The notes under the pieces: model-generated
Databases searched by the model: none
Told to the model about the DNA's origin: nothing
Seen by the model: only the letters and a program-made list of their open reading frames with translations
Assembly: GCF_000439375.1 (NCBI RefSeq)
Contig: NZ_ATMI01000001.1
Span: forward strand, 1 to 64,000
Source of the DNA: Tatumella saanichensis
GTDB lineage: Bacteria > Pseudomonadota > Gammaproteobacteria > Enterobacterales > Enterobacteriaceae
Reading direction: 5' to 3'
Length of the DNA: 64,000 bases
Made by a program: the position numbers and the translations under genes
In this document: piece after piece, positions 47,406-55,816 of the stretch
Position numbering within the stretch: position 1 is the first letter of the stretch
How the letters are laid out: the number at the start of each line of letters is the position of its first letter

Positions 47406-48311
47406 TCACTCCCCGCCGCTCTGCTGCTGATGCCACTCCGCAATTGCACCGGGGGTGGTCAGCCAGAAATGCTGCTTCTGCGCCGCCAATGCTGTGAGGG
47501 CTTTTTTCAGATGATAAAAGCGGAAAGGCTGACCGACGATATAAGGATGTAGGGCGATACCCATCACCAGTGTCTGCTGTTCACTTCGTTCCAGTAACTC
47601 GGTAAACTGATCGAGGATCATCTGACTGAATTGCTCTGCGGAAGCGCCGTTAGGAATGATGGTCGGAATATCATTAATTTCTTGCGGGTAGGGCACCGAC
47701 AGCAGTGGGCCTTGAGCGGTACGGAAATCCATCGGCTGGTCGTCCTGCGCCCAGTTCAGCGTGTAACGGAAACCATTCTGCCGTAATAACTCTGGGGTTT
47801 CACGGCTCTCGGAAATCCACGGTGACAACCAACCGTTCACCGGTTTCCCAGCGTAGTCACTCAGACGTTGCTGGCATTGAGCGATCATGGCATTTTCCGC
47901 CTCTTGGGTCAGGTTTCCCTGACGTTCGGAATTGGTATGCCCATGACCGATCAGTTCACTGCCTGGAAGACTCATCCAGCGATCCAGCAATTGCGGGCAG
48001 TAGTCGAGGATCGAGGTATTAGCGATCACCGCTGGCGGCAATGCCAGCTTTTCAAATAGGTCCGCTAGGTGCCAGCCACCGACACGGTTACCGTAATCTC
48101 GCCATGAATAGTTCAGGATATCCAGATTATTGGCTGCCTGTGACAGCTTTGCGCCTTCAGAACAGCCAAACGAAAAATGTTCCAAGTTCATGGCAACATA
48201 GACCGCCAGCCGTTTTCCTCCCGGCCAGCGATAATCCGCCCGCTCAGCGGGGCCGTGGTAGTCGTAGCGATGATGATGTTCAAGCTGATGCATCCAGTCA
48301 GAGGCTGCCAT
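47406..48311 (-). CDS. Polysaccharide deacetylase-family (PuuE-like) hydrolase
   Basis: 301 residues, NodB-fold. Visible blocks: RLAVYVAMNLEHFSFG, STSILDYCPQ (as NTSILDYCPQLL), IGHGHTNSERQ and GWLSPWISESRETPELLRQNGF. The pattern is that of the subgroup that includes allantoinase PuuE and cyclic-amide or imidase enzymes rather than true sugar deacetylases. Substrate unknown. It overlaps the permease gene by 14 bases and is the last gene of the nitrilase cluster. Confidence 0.75.
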   Translation of the reverse strand: MAASDWMHQLEHHHRYDYHGPAERADYRWPGGKRLAVYVAMNLEHFSFGCSEGAKLSQAANNLDILNYSWRDYGNRVGGWHLADLFEKLALPPAVIANTSILDYCPQLLDRWMSLPGSELIGHGHTNSERQGNLTQEAENAMIAQCQQRLSDYAGKPVNGWLSPWISESRETPELLRQNGFRYTLNWAQDDQPMDFRTAQGPLLSVPYPQEINDIPTIIPNGASAEQFSQMILDQFTELLERSEQQTLVMGIALHPYIVGQPFRFYHLKKALTALAAQKQHFWLTTPGAIAEWHQQQSGGE

Positions 48312-49557
48312 TAATGTCTCCTTTGGCCGTTGGCACCGATTCAGGGATAACCGTCAGCGCCACCACCGCAAACAAAAATGCGGAGACAATCGAGATAACG
48401 GCAACAGAGTATTGCGGGGCGTAGTGAGCGCAGAGACTGCTGCAAATCACCGAAAAGCCCCATGCTAGTAGCAGACGCAAGGGCGTAAAACGTCGCTGAC
48501 CGGCAAGGATCCAACCAATCATAGCACCACCAATCCCCGGTACCACAATACCCAGCAGACTCAGCCAGTTAACCAGCCAGTTAGTGATCCCCGCTAATGC
48601 CAGTAACGTGCCGATGATCCCGAGGATCACCACCAGTTGGCAAAAGCTCAGCGGGATCACTGCACTCCATCCCGCAGCAGCGTTATACAATCCATGCATC
48701 GCGACTGAGGCGCAGTTAATCACAAAAAAGAGTGCCGCGAACAGACCAAACACCGGGCCGAGCGGTAACAGCAAATGGGCAAAATCGCCGTCAGCTGCTT
48801 CGCCGCTGGCAGCCACTAATCCCCCTGCCAGCATTGGTAGAATATTGGCACAGGGAAAGGCGGCTAATGAGGCGATCACCGCTTGGCCTGGTGTCTTTGA
48901 CCAACGGGTGAAATCAGCGGTCAATGTGCCGGAGTCGACAAACACCGAAATCGCCATGGTGATCCCAATCCCCAATGCTAGGCTGTGACCAGCGGTCGGC
49001 TGATAGTTAACCATTTCATGCCAGTGATGATGCTGAAAGTTCAGCACGATACTGATCACCGCGGTAATGATAAACAGGGTAATCGAGATAATACTGACAG
49101 GTTTCAGCATTTTGATGCCAGCAATCGATAGCAATGTAAACACGCCGCCGATAATGGCGATTGACCAGTTTAGTGGCAGTCCCAGCAAGGTATTGAGGCC
49201 ATGTCCAGCGAGGCCAGTCTGTACGGCAAACCAGCCGACCACCAATCCTGCCAGAAACACCGCAATCACTTTGGCACCGATTTTTCCAAAGATCTTCTGG
49301 CAACTTAGGGCAAAGGTTTGGCCATCTCTGGCCGCGAGCGCACTCAGACAAGCGACATACAGTGCCAGCACCAGATTACCCAGCAGGATTGCCAGCATCC
49401 CTTTACGAAATCCAAGGCTAGTAATGATCTGCGCGCCGACAAAGGCCCCGACCATCACCATCGGAAATCCGGCCCAGACTATCGCCACAGAAAAAAGACT
49501 TTTCCGTGCCGTGACCGGTACCGGCTGATGTTCATATTCATTATTATTCGCGGACAT
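48298..49557 (-). CDS. NCS1 permease (cytosine permease/CodB-like)
   Basis: 419 residues with about 12 membrane segments; NCS1 family, CodB branch. Helix 1 motif: AIVWAGFPMVMVGAFVGAQI. It imports nucleobases, hydantoins or related small N-heterocycles with H+ or Na+. Because it is joined to an amidohydrolase-like deacetylase and a nitrilase, its cargo may be a nitrogen source other than cytosine. No cytosine deaminase is nearby. Confidence 0.8.
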   Translation of the reverse strand: MSANNNEYEHQPVPVTARKSLFSVAIVWAGFPMVMVGAFVGAQIITSLGFRKGMLAILLGNLVLALYVACLSALAARDGQTFALSCQKIFGKIGAKVIAVFLAGLVVGWFAVQTGLAGHGLNTLLGLPLNWSIAIIGGVFTLLSIAGIKMLKPVSIISITLFIITAVISIVLNFQHHHWHEMVNYQPTAGHSLALGIGITMAISVFVDSGTLTADFTRWSKTPGQAVIASLAAFPCANILPMLAGGLVAASGEAADGDFAHLLLPLGPVFGLFAALFFVINCASVAMHGLYNAAAGWSAVIPLSFCQLVVILGIIGTLLALAGITNWLVNWLSLLGIVVPGIGGAMIGWILAGQRRFTPLRLLLAWGFSVICSSLCAHYAPQYSVAVISIVSAFLFAVVALTVIPESVPTAKGDINGSL

Positions 49558-49769
49558 AACGCTCTCTTTATCAGCAGGTGTTCCCCCGATAGAAGCAAAC
49601 TTTATGCCAGTAGCTGCCTCGTGGCAGGGGCCTTTAATACCATGTTTTCAGTGACGAATGGCCTGCTAGGGGCACAGTGATGCACCCTAAAGAGGCAGAT
49701 ATTGATGAGGGAGCAGGCCCGAACCCTAAGAGGGAGGGGCCGATGTTTGCAAGATAGCTAACGCAGCGA

Positions 49770-49794
49770 CAGTCACCCGCGTTAGCGGTGGCTG
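49770..49794 (-). terminator. Weak hairpin after the nitrilase gene
   Basis: CAGTCACC and GGTGGCTG pair with one G-U mismatch across a 9-base loop. There is no T tract. The 240-base gap before the permease gene contains little else. Confidence 0.25.
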
Positions 49795-49797
49795 GAG

Positions 49798-50718
49798 TTA
49801 TTTAAAGATAACGGTTTTTTTGGGCTGTTCGTCAACGCTTAAAGAGAATACATCTGGACGAGCGTAGTGACCGACAACATCGAAGTCATAGCGTGCACCT
49901 GGCAGGATATCGGTATCAATATCTCCAGTCAGTAGGCCTTCCTGATTTTTCATCGGTCCGGCAATCACTTCACCCAGCGGGCCGACAATCACGCTGCCTC
50001 CCTGGATCAGCGGGCGATCTGCATCCCAGCCAGGGACGTCAATACCGTATTCTTTCGGTGAGGCCTGGACCTGACAAGCGCTGACCACAAAGCAACGCCC
50101 TTCATGGGCAATATGGCGCATTGAGGCTTGCCAAACATCGCGTTCATCCACGGTCGGTGCGCACCAAATTTCCACATTCTTGGCGTACATGGCGGTTCTG
50201 AGTAGCGGCATATGGTTTTCCCAGCAGATCGCGGTGCCCGCACGGCCGGCAGGGGTGTTGACCACCGGCAGGGTAGAACCATCCCCCTGACCCCAGATCA
50301 GACGTTCGGTACCGGTCGGCATCAGCTTACGGTGTTTACCGATATAGCCTTTTTCAGGGTCGATAAACGCCACGCTGCAATACAGGGTACTGCCTTCCCG
50401 TTCAATCACCCCGACCACCAGGCTGGCACCGGTACGGGCAGACAGGCCTGCTAACTGGTCGGTCTCTTCACCAGGCAAGGTAATGGCATTATGGTAATAA
50501 GCAGAAAACGCGTCACGGCCTTCCGGCATCCGATAGCCGAGATAGGTCCCAAAGGTTTCCCCTTTCGGGTAGCCGCCGAGGATCGCTTCCGGCATCACCA
50601 CCAATTTGGCACCGCTGGCTTTAATCTGCTGTTCGTACTGCATAATGTTTTCGAGGGTTTTTGCTTTCCCCTCCGGTGACGATCCGATCTGTAGTGCGGC
50701 GACTTTGGTCAATGCCAT
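49798..50718 (-). CDS. Nitrilase-family carbon-nitrogen hydrolase
   Basis: 306 residues, branch 1 nitrilase type. The catalytic Glu44 ([12 protein letters not shown]), Lys130 ([13 protein letters not shown]) and Cys164 ([10 protein letters not shown]) are all present with nitrilase-type surroundings. It hydrolyses a nitrile to acid and ammonia (or an amide). The CWENHMPL and [14 protein letters not shown] blocks favour a true nitrilase over an amidase. Divergent from a LysR gene that probably controls it. Confidence 0.85.
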   Translation of the reverse strand: MALTKVAALQIGSSPEGKAKTLENIMQYEQQIKASGAKLVVMPEAILGGYPKGETFGTYLGYRMPEGRDAFSAYYHNAITLPGEETDQLAGLSARTGASLVVGVIEREGSTLYCSVAFIDPEKGYIGKHRKLMPTGTERLIWGQGDGSTLPVVNTPAGRAGTAICWENHMPLLRTAMYAKNVEIWCAPTVDERDVWQASMRHIAHEGRCFVVSACQVQASPKEYGIDVPGWDADRPLIQGGSVIVGPLGEVIAGPMKNQEGLLTGDIDTDILPGARYDFDVVGHYARPDVFSLSVDEQPKKTVIFK

Positions 50719-50801
50719 AACGGTTACCTATTGAAGTTGAATTTTTATCACTGTATACCTCGCTACTGATATTCATCAACGTCCTTATAACGAATTACGA
50801 T

Positions 50802-51710
50802 ATGAATACTATTAATATCGAGCAGATGGACCTTAACCTGTTTAAGGTGTTTGAAGCCTTGTATGAAGAAGGCAGTGCCAGCCGCGCGGCGCTGCGCCTT
50901 GGGGTGACACAGTCAGCAGTCAGTGCCTCATTGGCAAAGTTGCGTAAGATTTTTAACGACCATCTGTTCACCCGTACCGGACGCGGGCTTAGCCCGACCC
51001 GTCGGGCAGAAGAGATGAAGCCGGTGGTCAGCGATGCCCTGCAATCTTGTCGGCAGAGTCTGTCGTTGGCGCGTTTTGCTGGCAATGCCAGCCAGGAGAG
51101 AACCTTGGCGATTGGCTGGTCGGATGATTATGAAATAGCACTTGGTCGGAGGGTGATTGATCAGGTGCATCAGGCTCTTCCGGGAGTCAGGCTCCTGTTT
51201 AGGCAGTCACACAGTAAAATCGCCGCGGAAATGCTGCGTAACCGGGAAGTGGATCTGGTGGTTTCCGCTCCCCCGGAAGCCTCATTGGCATTGAAATATG
51301 AAACCCTGGGGCAGGGCGGATATGCCTGTTTGAGCGCCACCCCGTCGGCGACACTGAGTATAGAGGAATATATTGCCCGACCGCACCTGCTGGTCTCTTC
51401 TGGGGGGATTGTCGGCATCGTTGATGAGGCATTATCTGCGTTGTCACTGAAACGACAGATTGAGGCCTCGACGACGCACTTTTCCGCATTGCCCTTTCTG
51501 CTGACCGGTACTGATGCGCTGGCAACCTTACCACGACATGCCGCCCGTCGTTTAGCGACAGTATCCGGGTTGACCCTGCATACCTGTCCACTGGCACTAC
51601 CGGCCTACAGTGGTGGGATGGGATATCGTGCCGAAAGCCTACGCGACCCGGTGATAGCCGCGGTAGTGACGATTGTCCGTGATCAACTGCTAACTCTACT
51701 GAATGAGTAA
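50802..51710 (+). CDS. LysR-family regulator (NodD/NahR-like group)
   Basis: 302 residues. HTH at 1-65 (DLNLFKVFEALYEEGSASRA, LGVTQSAVSASLAKLR); the effector domain has REVDLVVSAPPEA. It is read away from the nitrilase gene with an 83-base shared promoter gap, the standard LysR arrangement, so control of the nitrilase-permease cluster is likely. Confidence 0.88.
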   Translation: MNTINIEQMDLNLFKVFEALYEEGSASRAALRLGVTQSAVSASLAKLRKIFNDHLFTRTGRGLSPTRRAEEMKPVVSDALQSCRQSLSLARFAGNASQERTLAIGWSDDYEIALGRRVIDQVHQALPGVRLLFRQSHSKIAAEMLRNREVDLVVSAPPEASLALKYETLGQGGYACLSATPSATLSIEEYIARPHLLVSSGGIVGIVDEALSALSLKRQIEASTTHFSALPFLLTGTDALATLPRHAARRLATVSGLTLHTCPLALPAYSGGMGYRAESLRDPVIAAVVTIVRDQLLTLLNE

Positions 51711-51793
51711 ACGATAGGTTCTTCTGACATTACGCCGTGGGGATAGTTTCTGTACATTGACGGCAGCCACTTGATCTCTGATAACTCTTAAAT

Positions 51794-51813
51794 TACTGTA
51801 TGGATGAACAGTA
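51794..51813 (+). promoter_or_regulatory. LexA box of umuC
   Basis: TACTGTATGGATGAACAGTA has the full CTGT-N8-ACAG core and the flanking TA on both sides. It is 145 bases before the umuC ATG, so umuC has an SOS promoter of its own. Confidence 0.85.
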
Positions 51814-51957
51814 TTTTTTGGGGCGTAATGGTACTAGTGATGCGTGAGTCCGAGCTTGTATACCGGCAACTGCGGGCTATTTGCCTGAGTGTCATCTTGT
51901 CTTCCGTTTCTGTCTGGCATTGGCAGCGGAATGGTTCAGAGACGATGGTGAGTGACG

Positions 51958-53220
51958 ATGTTTGCGCTCTGTGATGTGAATTCGTTTTATGCGTCTTGTG
52001 AGACGGTATTTCGCCCTGATCTGCGTGGCAGGCCGGTGGTGGTGCTGTCTAATAACGATGGCTGTGTGATTGCCCGTTCGGCCGAAGCCAAACCGCTGGT
52101 CAAAATGGGGGAGCCTTATTTTAAGCAAAAAGAGCAGTTCCGGCGTCATGGCGTTACCTGTTTTAGCAGCAATTATGAACTCTACGCTGATATGTCTGAA
52201 CGGGTGATGACCACCATCGAAGAACTGGCACCTCGCTGTGAACGCTACTCCATCGATGAAATTTTTTGTGATTTAAGTGGCGTCCGTAACTGCCGTGATC
52301 TGACTGAATTTGGACGTGAAATCCGTGCAACTGTGCTGCAACAAACTCATCTCACCGTCGGCGTGGGGATTGCACAGACCAAGACCTTGGCAAAACTGGC
52401 CAACCATGCGGCGAAAAAGTGGCAACGACAAACCGGTGGTGTGGTTGATCTGTCAAACAGCAGTCGGCAGCGTAAGCTGATGGCGATTGTCCCAGCAGAA
52501 GAGGTATGGGGAATTGGCCGGCGGCTGGCAAAGCGACTGGAAGCCATGGGGATCACCACGGCATTACAGCTGGCGGAGACAGATATTCGTTTTATCCGTA
52601 AGCATTTTAATGTGGTGCTGGAGCGTACCGTTCGCGAGTTACGGGGTGAACCTTGTCTGGATCTGGAAGAGTTTGCGCCGGTGAAACAGGAGATTGTCTG
52701 CTCCCGATCATTCGGCGGTTATATCTCTGATTATGACGAAGTGCGTCAGGCAATCTGCAGCTATGCGGCACGGGCCGCAGAAAAATTACGTGGTGAACAT
52801 CAGCATTGCCGGTTTGTGTCGGTGTTTATCAAAACGTCCCCCTTCGCCAGTGAAGCCTATTACGGCAATAGTGCTTCGGTGAAGCTATTAACACCGACCC
52901 GCGACAGTAGAGATATTATTGCGGCGGCGATCCGTTGTCTGGAAGCGGTGTGGCGGGAAGGACACCGCTATCAGAAAGCCGGTGTGATGCTGGGGGATTT
53001 TTACAGCCAAGGGGTGGCTCAGCTTAATCTGTTTGATGACAATGCGCCGCGGGAAAATAGCCAGCGGCTGATGGAAGTCCTCGATAGCCTCAACAGCAAA
53101 GCAGGGCGCGGCACCCTGTACTTTGCCGGTCAGGGGATCCAGCAACCGTGGCAGATGAAGCGGCAGATGCTATCACCACGCTACACCACGCGTTACAGTG
53201 ATCTGCTGACGGTGAGGTGA
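51958..53220 (+). CDS. umuC: DNA polymerase V catalytic subunit UmuC
   Basis: 420 residues, Y-family polymerase. Palm motifs [15 protein letters not shown] and [13 protein letters not shown], the helix-hairpin region [18 protein letters not shown], and the beta-clamp-binding end QLNLFDD. It copies damaged DNA during SOS as UmuD'2C. Start set at the ATG 51958 to match E. coli. umuD, normally just upstream in one operon, is instead 540 bases downstream on the other strand. No truncation. Confidence 0.93.
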   Translation: MFALCDVNSFYASCETVFRPDLRGRPVVVLSNNDGCVIARSAEAKPLVKMGEPYFKQKEQFRRHGVTCFSSNYELYADMSERVMTTIEELAPRCERYSIDEIFCDLSGVRNCRDLTEFGREIRATVLQQTHLTVGVGIAQTKTLAKLANHAAKKWQRQTGGVVDLSNSSRQRKLMAIVPAEEVWGIGRRLAKRLEAMGITTALQLAETDIRFIRKHFNVVLERTVRELRGEPCLDLEEFAPVKQEIVCSRSFGGYISDYDEVRQAICSYAARAAEKLRGEHQHCRFVSVFIKTSPFASEAYYGNSASVKLLTPTRDSRDIIAAAIRCLEAVWREGHRYQKAGVMLGDFYSQGVAQLNLFDDNAPRENSQRLMEVLDSLNSKAGRGTLYFAGQGIQQPWQMKRQMLSPRYTTRYSDLLTVR

Positions 53221-53297
53221 CAAAGGATAACCACCGCTTGCCAGTGTGACCTTTTTATTCGCCTTAACGCCTTGTGTCCCAGCACGGTTAGCTATAA

Positions 53298-53314
53298 CTT
53301 AAGTTTTTCTTAAT
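53298..53314 (+). promoter_or_regulatory. PmrA (BasR) box upstream of the Bor-like gene
   Basis: CTTAAG-TTTTT-CTTAAT fits the PmrA consensus YTTAAK-N5-YTTAAK at every defined position. It is 83 bases before the start of the Bor-like gene, a usual place for an activator site. Confidence 0.6.
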
Positions 53315-53396
53315 AAATAACACCCGGTAGAGGTGTGTTGTGGGTTAAGAAACTTAATAAGGACAGCGTCCGCTTTCAGGAGCATAGGGTTTTATA

Positions 53397-53687
53397 ATGA
53401 AAAAAATTTATACAGTCGCCTTACTGGCGTTTATGGCAACCGGTTGTGCTCAGCAATCTTTTAATATCAAACATACGGTGGTCGGAGAACCTCAGAAAGT
53501 CTCTACGCACAACTTCTTTCTCAGCGGCATCGGTCAGCAGAAAACCGTTGATGCAGCCAAAGTCTGTGGTGGCGCAGACCGCGTAGTCAGAACAGAAGTG
53601 CAACAGACGTTTGTTAACGTTGCACTGGCAGTGGTGACCTTCGGAATCTATACCCCGAGAGAAGCACGCGTATACTGCTCTGAGTAA
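53397..53687 (+). CDS. bor: Bor-like (Iss) outer membrane lipoprotein
   Basis: 96 residues. The lipobox is ATGC (Cys17). The body matches phage lambda Bor and plasmid Iss as I recall them: FLSGIGQQKTVDAAKVCGGA, TEVQQTFVNVAL and GIYTPREARVYCS. Bor/Iss help cells survive serum complement; they are usually on prophages or ColV plasmids, although chromosomal homologs occur. No phage gene is beside it. It stands between umuC and umuD, reading in the direction of umuC, with a hairpin after it. Confidence 0.88.
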   Translation: MKKIYTVALLAFMATGCAQQSFNIKHTVVGEPQKVSTHNFFLSGIGQQKTVDAAKVCGGADRVVRTEVQQTFVNVALAVVTFGIYTPREARVYCSE

Positions 53688-53703
53688 CGGCTACACTGGA
53701 GTG

Positions 53704-53728
53704 AGCAGGGACCCGCGGGTCCTCTGCT
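53704..53728. terminator. Hairpin between Bor-like gene and umuD
   Basis: The 14-base palindrome GGACCCGCGGGTCC is flanked by AGCAG and CTGCT. No T tract; probably limits read-through of the converging transcripts. Confidence 0.4.
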
Positions 53729-53759
53729 ATCACCTTCTACCGTTTTCCTACCTGAGCGA

Positions 53760-54182
53760 TCACTGCTCTAATGTTTTCACGACATGTCTGACAAAGCCGA
53801 AGATCTCTAACTGATCGGCATCCGGCACCGAGATACACTGATAAGCAGAATTCATCGGTTTTAGATGCAGTGTCGGCTTCATCATCAATTGTTTGACGGT
53901 AAACTCTCCATTGATCGCTGCCACGATAATATCGCCATGCTGGGGTGTCACTGAGCTATCAACGATCAACAGATCCCCATCACTGATCCCACCTTCGATC
54001 ATTGAGTCGCCGCTGACCCGGATCAGATAGGTTGCAGAAGGGCGTTTGATCAGTAGCTGATTCAAGTCGATCCGTTGCTCAACGTAATCCTGGGCCGGGG
54101 AAGGGAAGCCACAGGGCACTTGACTGAGAAAAAAAGGGAGTTCAGCAAGCGACGGAATTTCGGCCAGCAGATAACACTCCAT
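53760..54182 (-). CDS. umuD: Polymerase V protease subunit UmuD
   Basis: 140 residues, LexA/UmuD S24 peptidase. The self-cleavage site Cys24-Gly25 ([15 protein letters not shown]), nucleophile Ser60 (GDSMIEGG) and general base Lys97 (EFTVKQL) sit at the same numbers as in E. coli. RecA filament triggers cleavage to UmuD', which activates UmuC. Own LexA box 22 bases upstream of the start. It faces umuC instead of preceding it. Confidence 0.94.
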   Translation of the reverse strand: MECYLLAEIPSLAELPFFLSQVPCGFPSPAQDYVEQRIDLNQLLIKRPSATYLIRVSGDSMIEGGISDGDLLIVDSSVTPQHGDIIVAAINGEFTVKQLMMKPTLHLKPMNSAYQCISVPDADQLEIFGFVRHVVKTLEQ

Positions 54183-54204
54183 GATTCAATCCTATTCATT
54201 ACAT

Positions 54205-54224
54205 AACTGTATATTTATACAGTA
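54205..54224 (-). promoter_or_regulatory. LexA box of umuD
   Basis: The core CTGTATATTTATACAG is CTGT-N8-ACAG with an almost all-AT centre, very near the ideal LexA site; expected to bind LexA tightly. Confidence 0.88.
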
Positions 54225-54373
54225 TCGGTGTTTTATCTTAGGGATCAAGGGCGAAATAAAGAATTTTTCAAAGTCATTGTGAGGTAAGGAAATTTTCTGT
54301 TTAACACAACGCGTCGATAAACCACTGGAGAGGAAAGTCCTCGTAAGGTGGCAGGGGCAGAAAGGGGGATTGG

Positions 54374-54640
54374 TTATGGCTGTAAGGCTTTACTGGTGTT
54401 ATCTTTCATTTTATAGAGCGCCAGCAGGCCGAAGATAGCACCGCTAATCAGATAAAAGGCCGAGCAGTGAGATCGACACCTTGTAATAGGGGACAACGCA
54501 ATAGTGGTTGCATTACTTTAAATTCCGAGGGCTTATCGACCCGCAAAGCAATAATAACCGCCACCCTCTCCACGGCACTGGCAAGACCACTGAACACCAA
54601 ACCGCGGGTAAAACCTCCGGCGCTATGTGTCTCGTTTGCC
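54374..54640 (-). pseudogene. Remnant of an MFS transporter C terminus
   Basis: Downstream of the LuxR-type gene on the same strand, one frame reads GLVFSGLASAVERVAVIIAL and then, after a shift near 54470, another reads AFYLISGAIFGLLALYKMKD and ends at TAA 54374-54376. Two hydrophobic helices and a charged tail in this order look like the last part of a major-facilitator carrier. No start or upstream part remains. The region between it and umuD (54225-54373) holds nothing recognisable. Confidence 0.35.
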
Positions 54641-55249
54641 TCAAGGGCTAATCAGACGGCTGATATCACGGAAAAAGTTACGGTCAGTGCGGGCTTTTTT
54701 CAGGGCACCTTCACGATAGAAATAGACTTTCCTCAGATTACAATTCAGCAGTTCGGCAATATTGCGAGTATTCAGATTAAACAGATAACCACGCAGCAGT
54801 GAAACTTGCTCTTTGTTGAGGTTAAGCCGGTTATGGAAAATAATACTGTAATTACGTTGGCAATTTTCCTGCGGGTGTCGGCACAGAATACGAATAAAGA
54901 AACTCAAATCATCCAACGGGATACGTTTATCTAACTCAAAATCGGCATTTCTGATCAGCATAAACTGGTGCAGCACTGACAGTAGGCAGACTTTACAGCG
55001 GCGGTTAGTGGCTTTAATCCGTGATATATCTCTCTCTGGATCAATGACAATTTCTGGAACCGTTAGTGTGTCATAAAATATAAAATCAAAATGTTCTACT
55101 GACGGATGGAGCAGTAACTCATTTATCGTCGAAAAACTACAGACCCTGATCTTATCTGAGATATGCCGGCAGATAGTGGTGATGGCCAGCCGAGTATAGT
55201 TACAGGTATCAACAATAGCGATTGACCGAATGACTTCCGTGTTATTCAT
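54641..55249 (-). CDS. Orphan LuxR-type regulator (RcsA/BglJ-like layout)
   Basis: 202 residues. The N-terminal part resembles a degenerate receiver (IAIVDTCNYTRLAITTICRH) without a phosphorylatable Asp set. The C-terminal part is a LuxR-type HTH (LNKEQVSLLRGYLFNLNTRNIAELLNCNLRKVYFYREGAL region, with N-IAELL and KVY-R helices). This is the plan of RcsB-partner regulators such as RcsA, BglJ and GadE. Base composition and codon use are more AT-rich than neighbouring genes, and the upstream 560 bases are strongly AT-rich, so it is probably acquired DNA silenced by H-NS. Target unknown. The ribosome site is weak. Confidence 0.65.
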   Translation of the reverse strand: MNNTEVIRSIAIVDTCNYTRLAITTICRHISDKIRVCSFSTINELLLHPSVEHFDFIFYDTLTVPEIVIDPERDISRIKATNRRCKVCLLSVLHQFMLIRNADFELDKRIPLDDLSFFIRILCRHPQENCQRNYSIIFHNRLNLNKEQVSLLRGYLFNLNTRNIAELLNCNLRKVYFYREGALKKARTDRNFFRDISRLISP

Positions 55250-55785
55250 AGGACACCATAGTTCTCTGTCAGAATGACGTTAAGGGGGCGTTTCCTTTAT
55301 AGCTATTCTGTAAAGATGTGATCGACAGTATTAGTGATTGGCGGAGATTCCCTGGCCGCCAGTTATTAATACCCATGATCCTTTATTTTTCGAATTATGT
55401 CAGCCTTTAACGGCTTGTTCCAGCGCTATCACTGCATGGAAGCAACGATGAGAATATTACAACTGAGAGCTCTAATAATGTTGTAGCAGAATATATCTGT
55501 TGTTTTTTTAGGGGGGGGATCATAACCTGATAGCAGGTTATTGATAATGTTTTTATTTTTAGATATAAGAAGTTCAGGAAAATGGAAAAAATTCTTATTA
55601 TCCGTGTCGGTATTTTTTTATTTTCCCGTTTCGTTTGCGTATATTTAAGAAAATTACATTTTAATTGTATTCATCCTATCTAAATAACCTGTAATGTAAA
55701 TTATATCTGATGAAGCTCACAAATATGTAAAAAACACCCTAGCCTGACTGGAAAAGGATTTATCCGCTGGTCACGAAAGGGTAAA
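55250..55785. other. AT-rich intergenic region with G8 tract and hairpin
   Basis: About 540 bases without a gene between two divergent genes. It holds a T7-A-G8 homopolymer run (55503-55518), followed by the perfect hairpin ATAACCTG-ATAG-CAGGTTAT (55522-55541). It also holds a CRP-like site near its right end. The AT content suggests an H-NS-bound promoter region. Confidence 0.5.
55704..55723 (+). promoter_or_regulatory. CRP-like site upstream of idnO
   Basis: TCTGA-TGAAGC-TCACA matches CRP (TGTGA-N6-TCACA) at 9 of 10 positions, about 100 bases before the idnO start. Catabolite control is usual for gluconate/idonate genes. Confidence 0.55.
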
Positions 55786-55797
55786 GTTACGCGTAAC
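55786..55797 (+). promoter_or_regulatory. IdnR/GntR-type operator upstream of idnO
   Basis: GTTACGCGTAAC is a perfect 12-base palindrome of the GntR/IdnR operator type (GTTAC-centre-GTAAC), 19 bases before the idnO start. idnR lies just downstream, so repression by its product is likely. Confidence 0.6.
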
Positions 55798-55816
55798 AGT
55801 TAACAGGCGGGGAAAA

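Noticed and set aside
53338..53360. Second TTAAG/CTTAAT pair before the Bor-like gene as another PmrA box
   Set aside because: Half-sites are 3 bases apart, not 5, so it does not fit the consensus.
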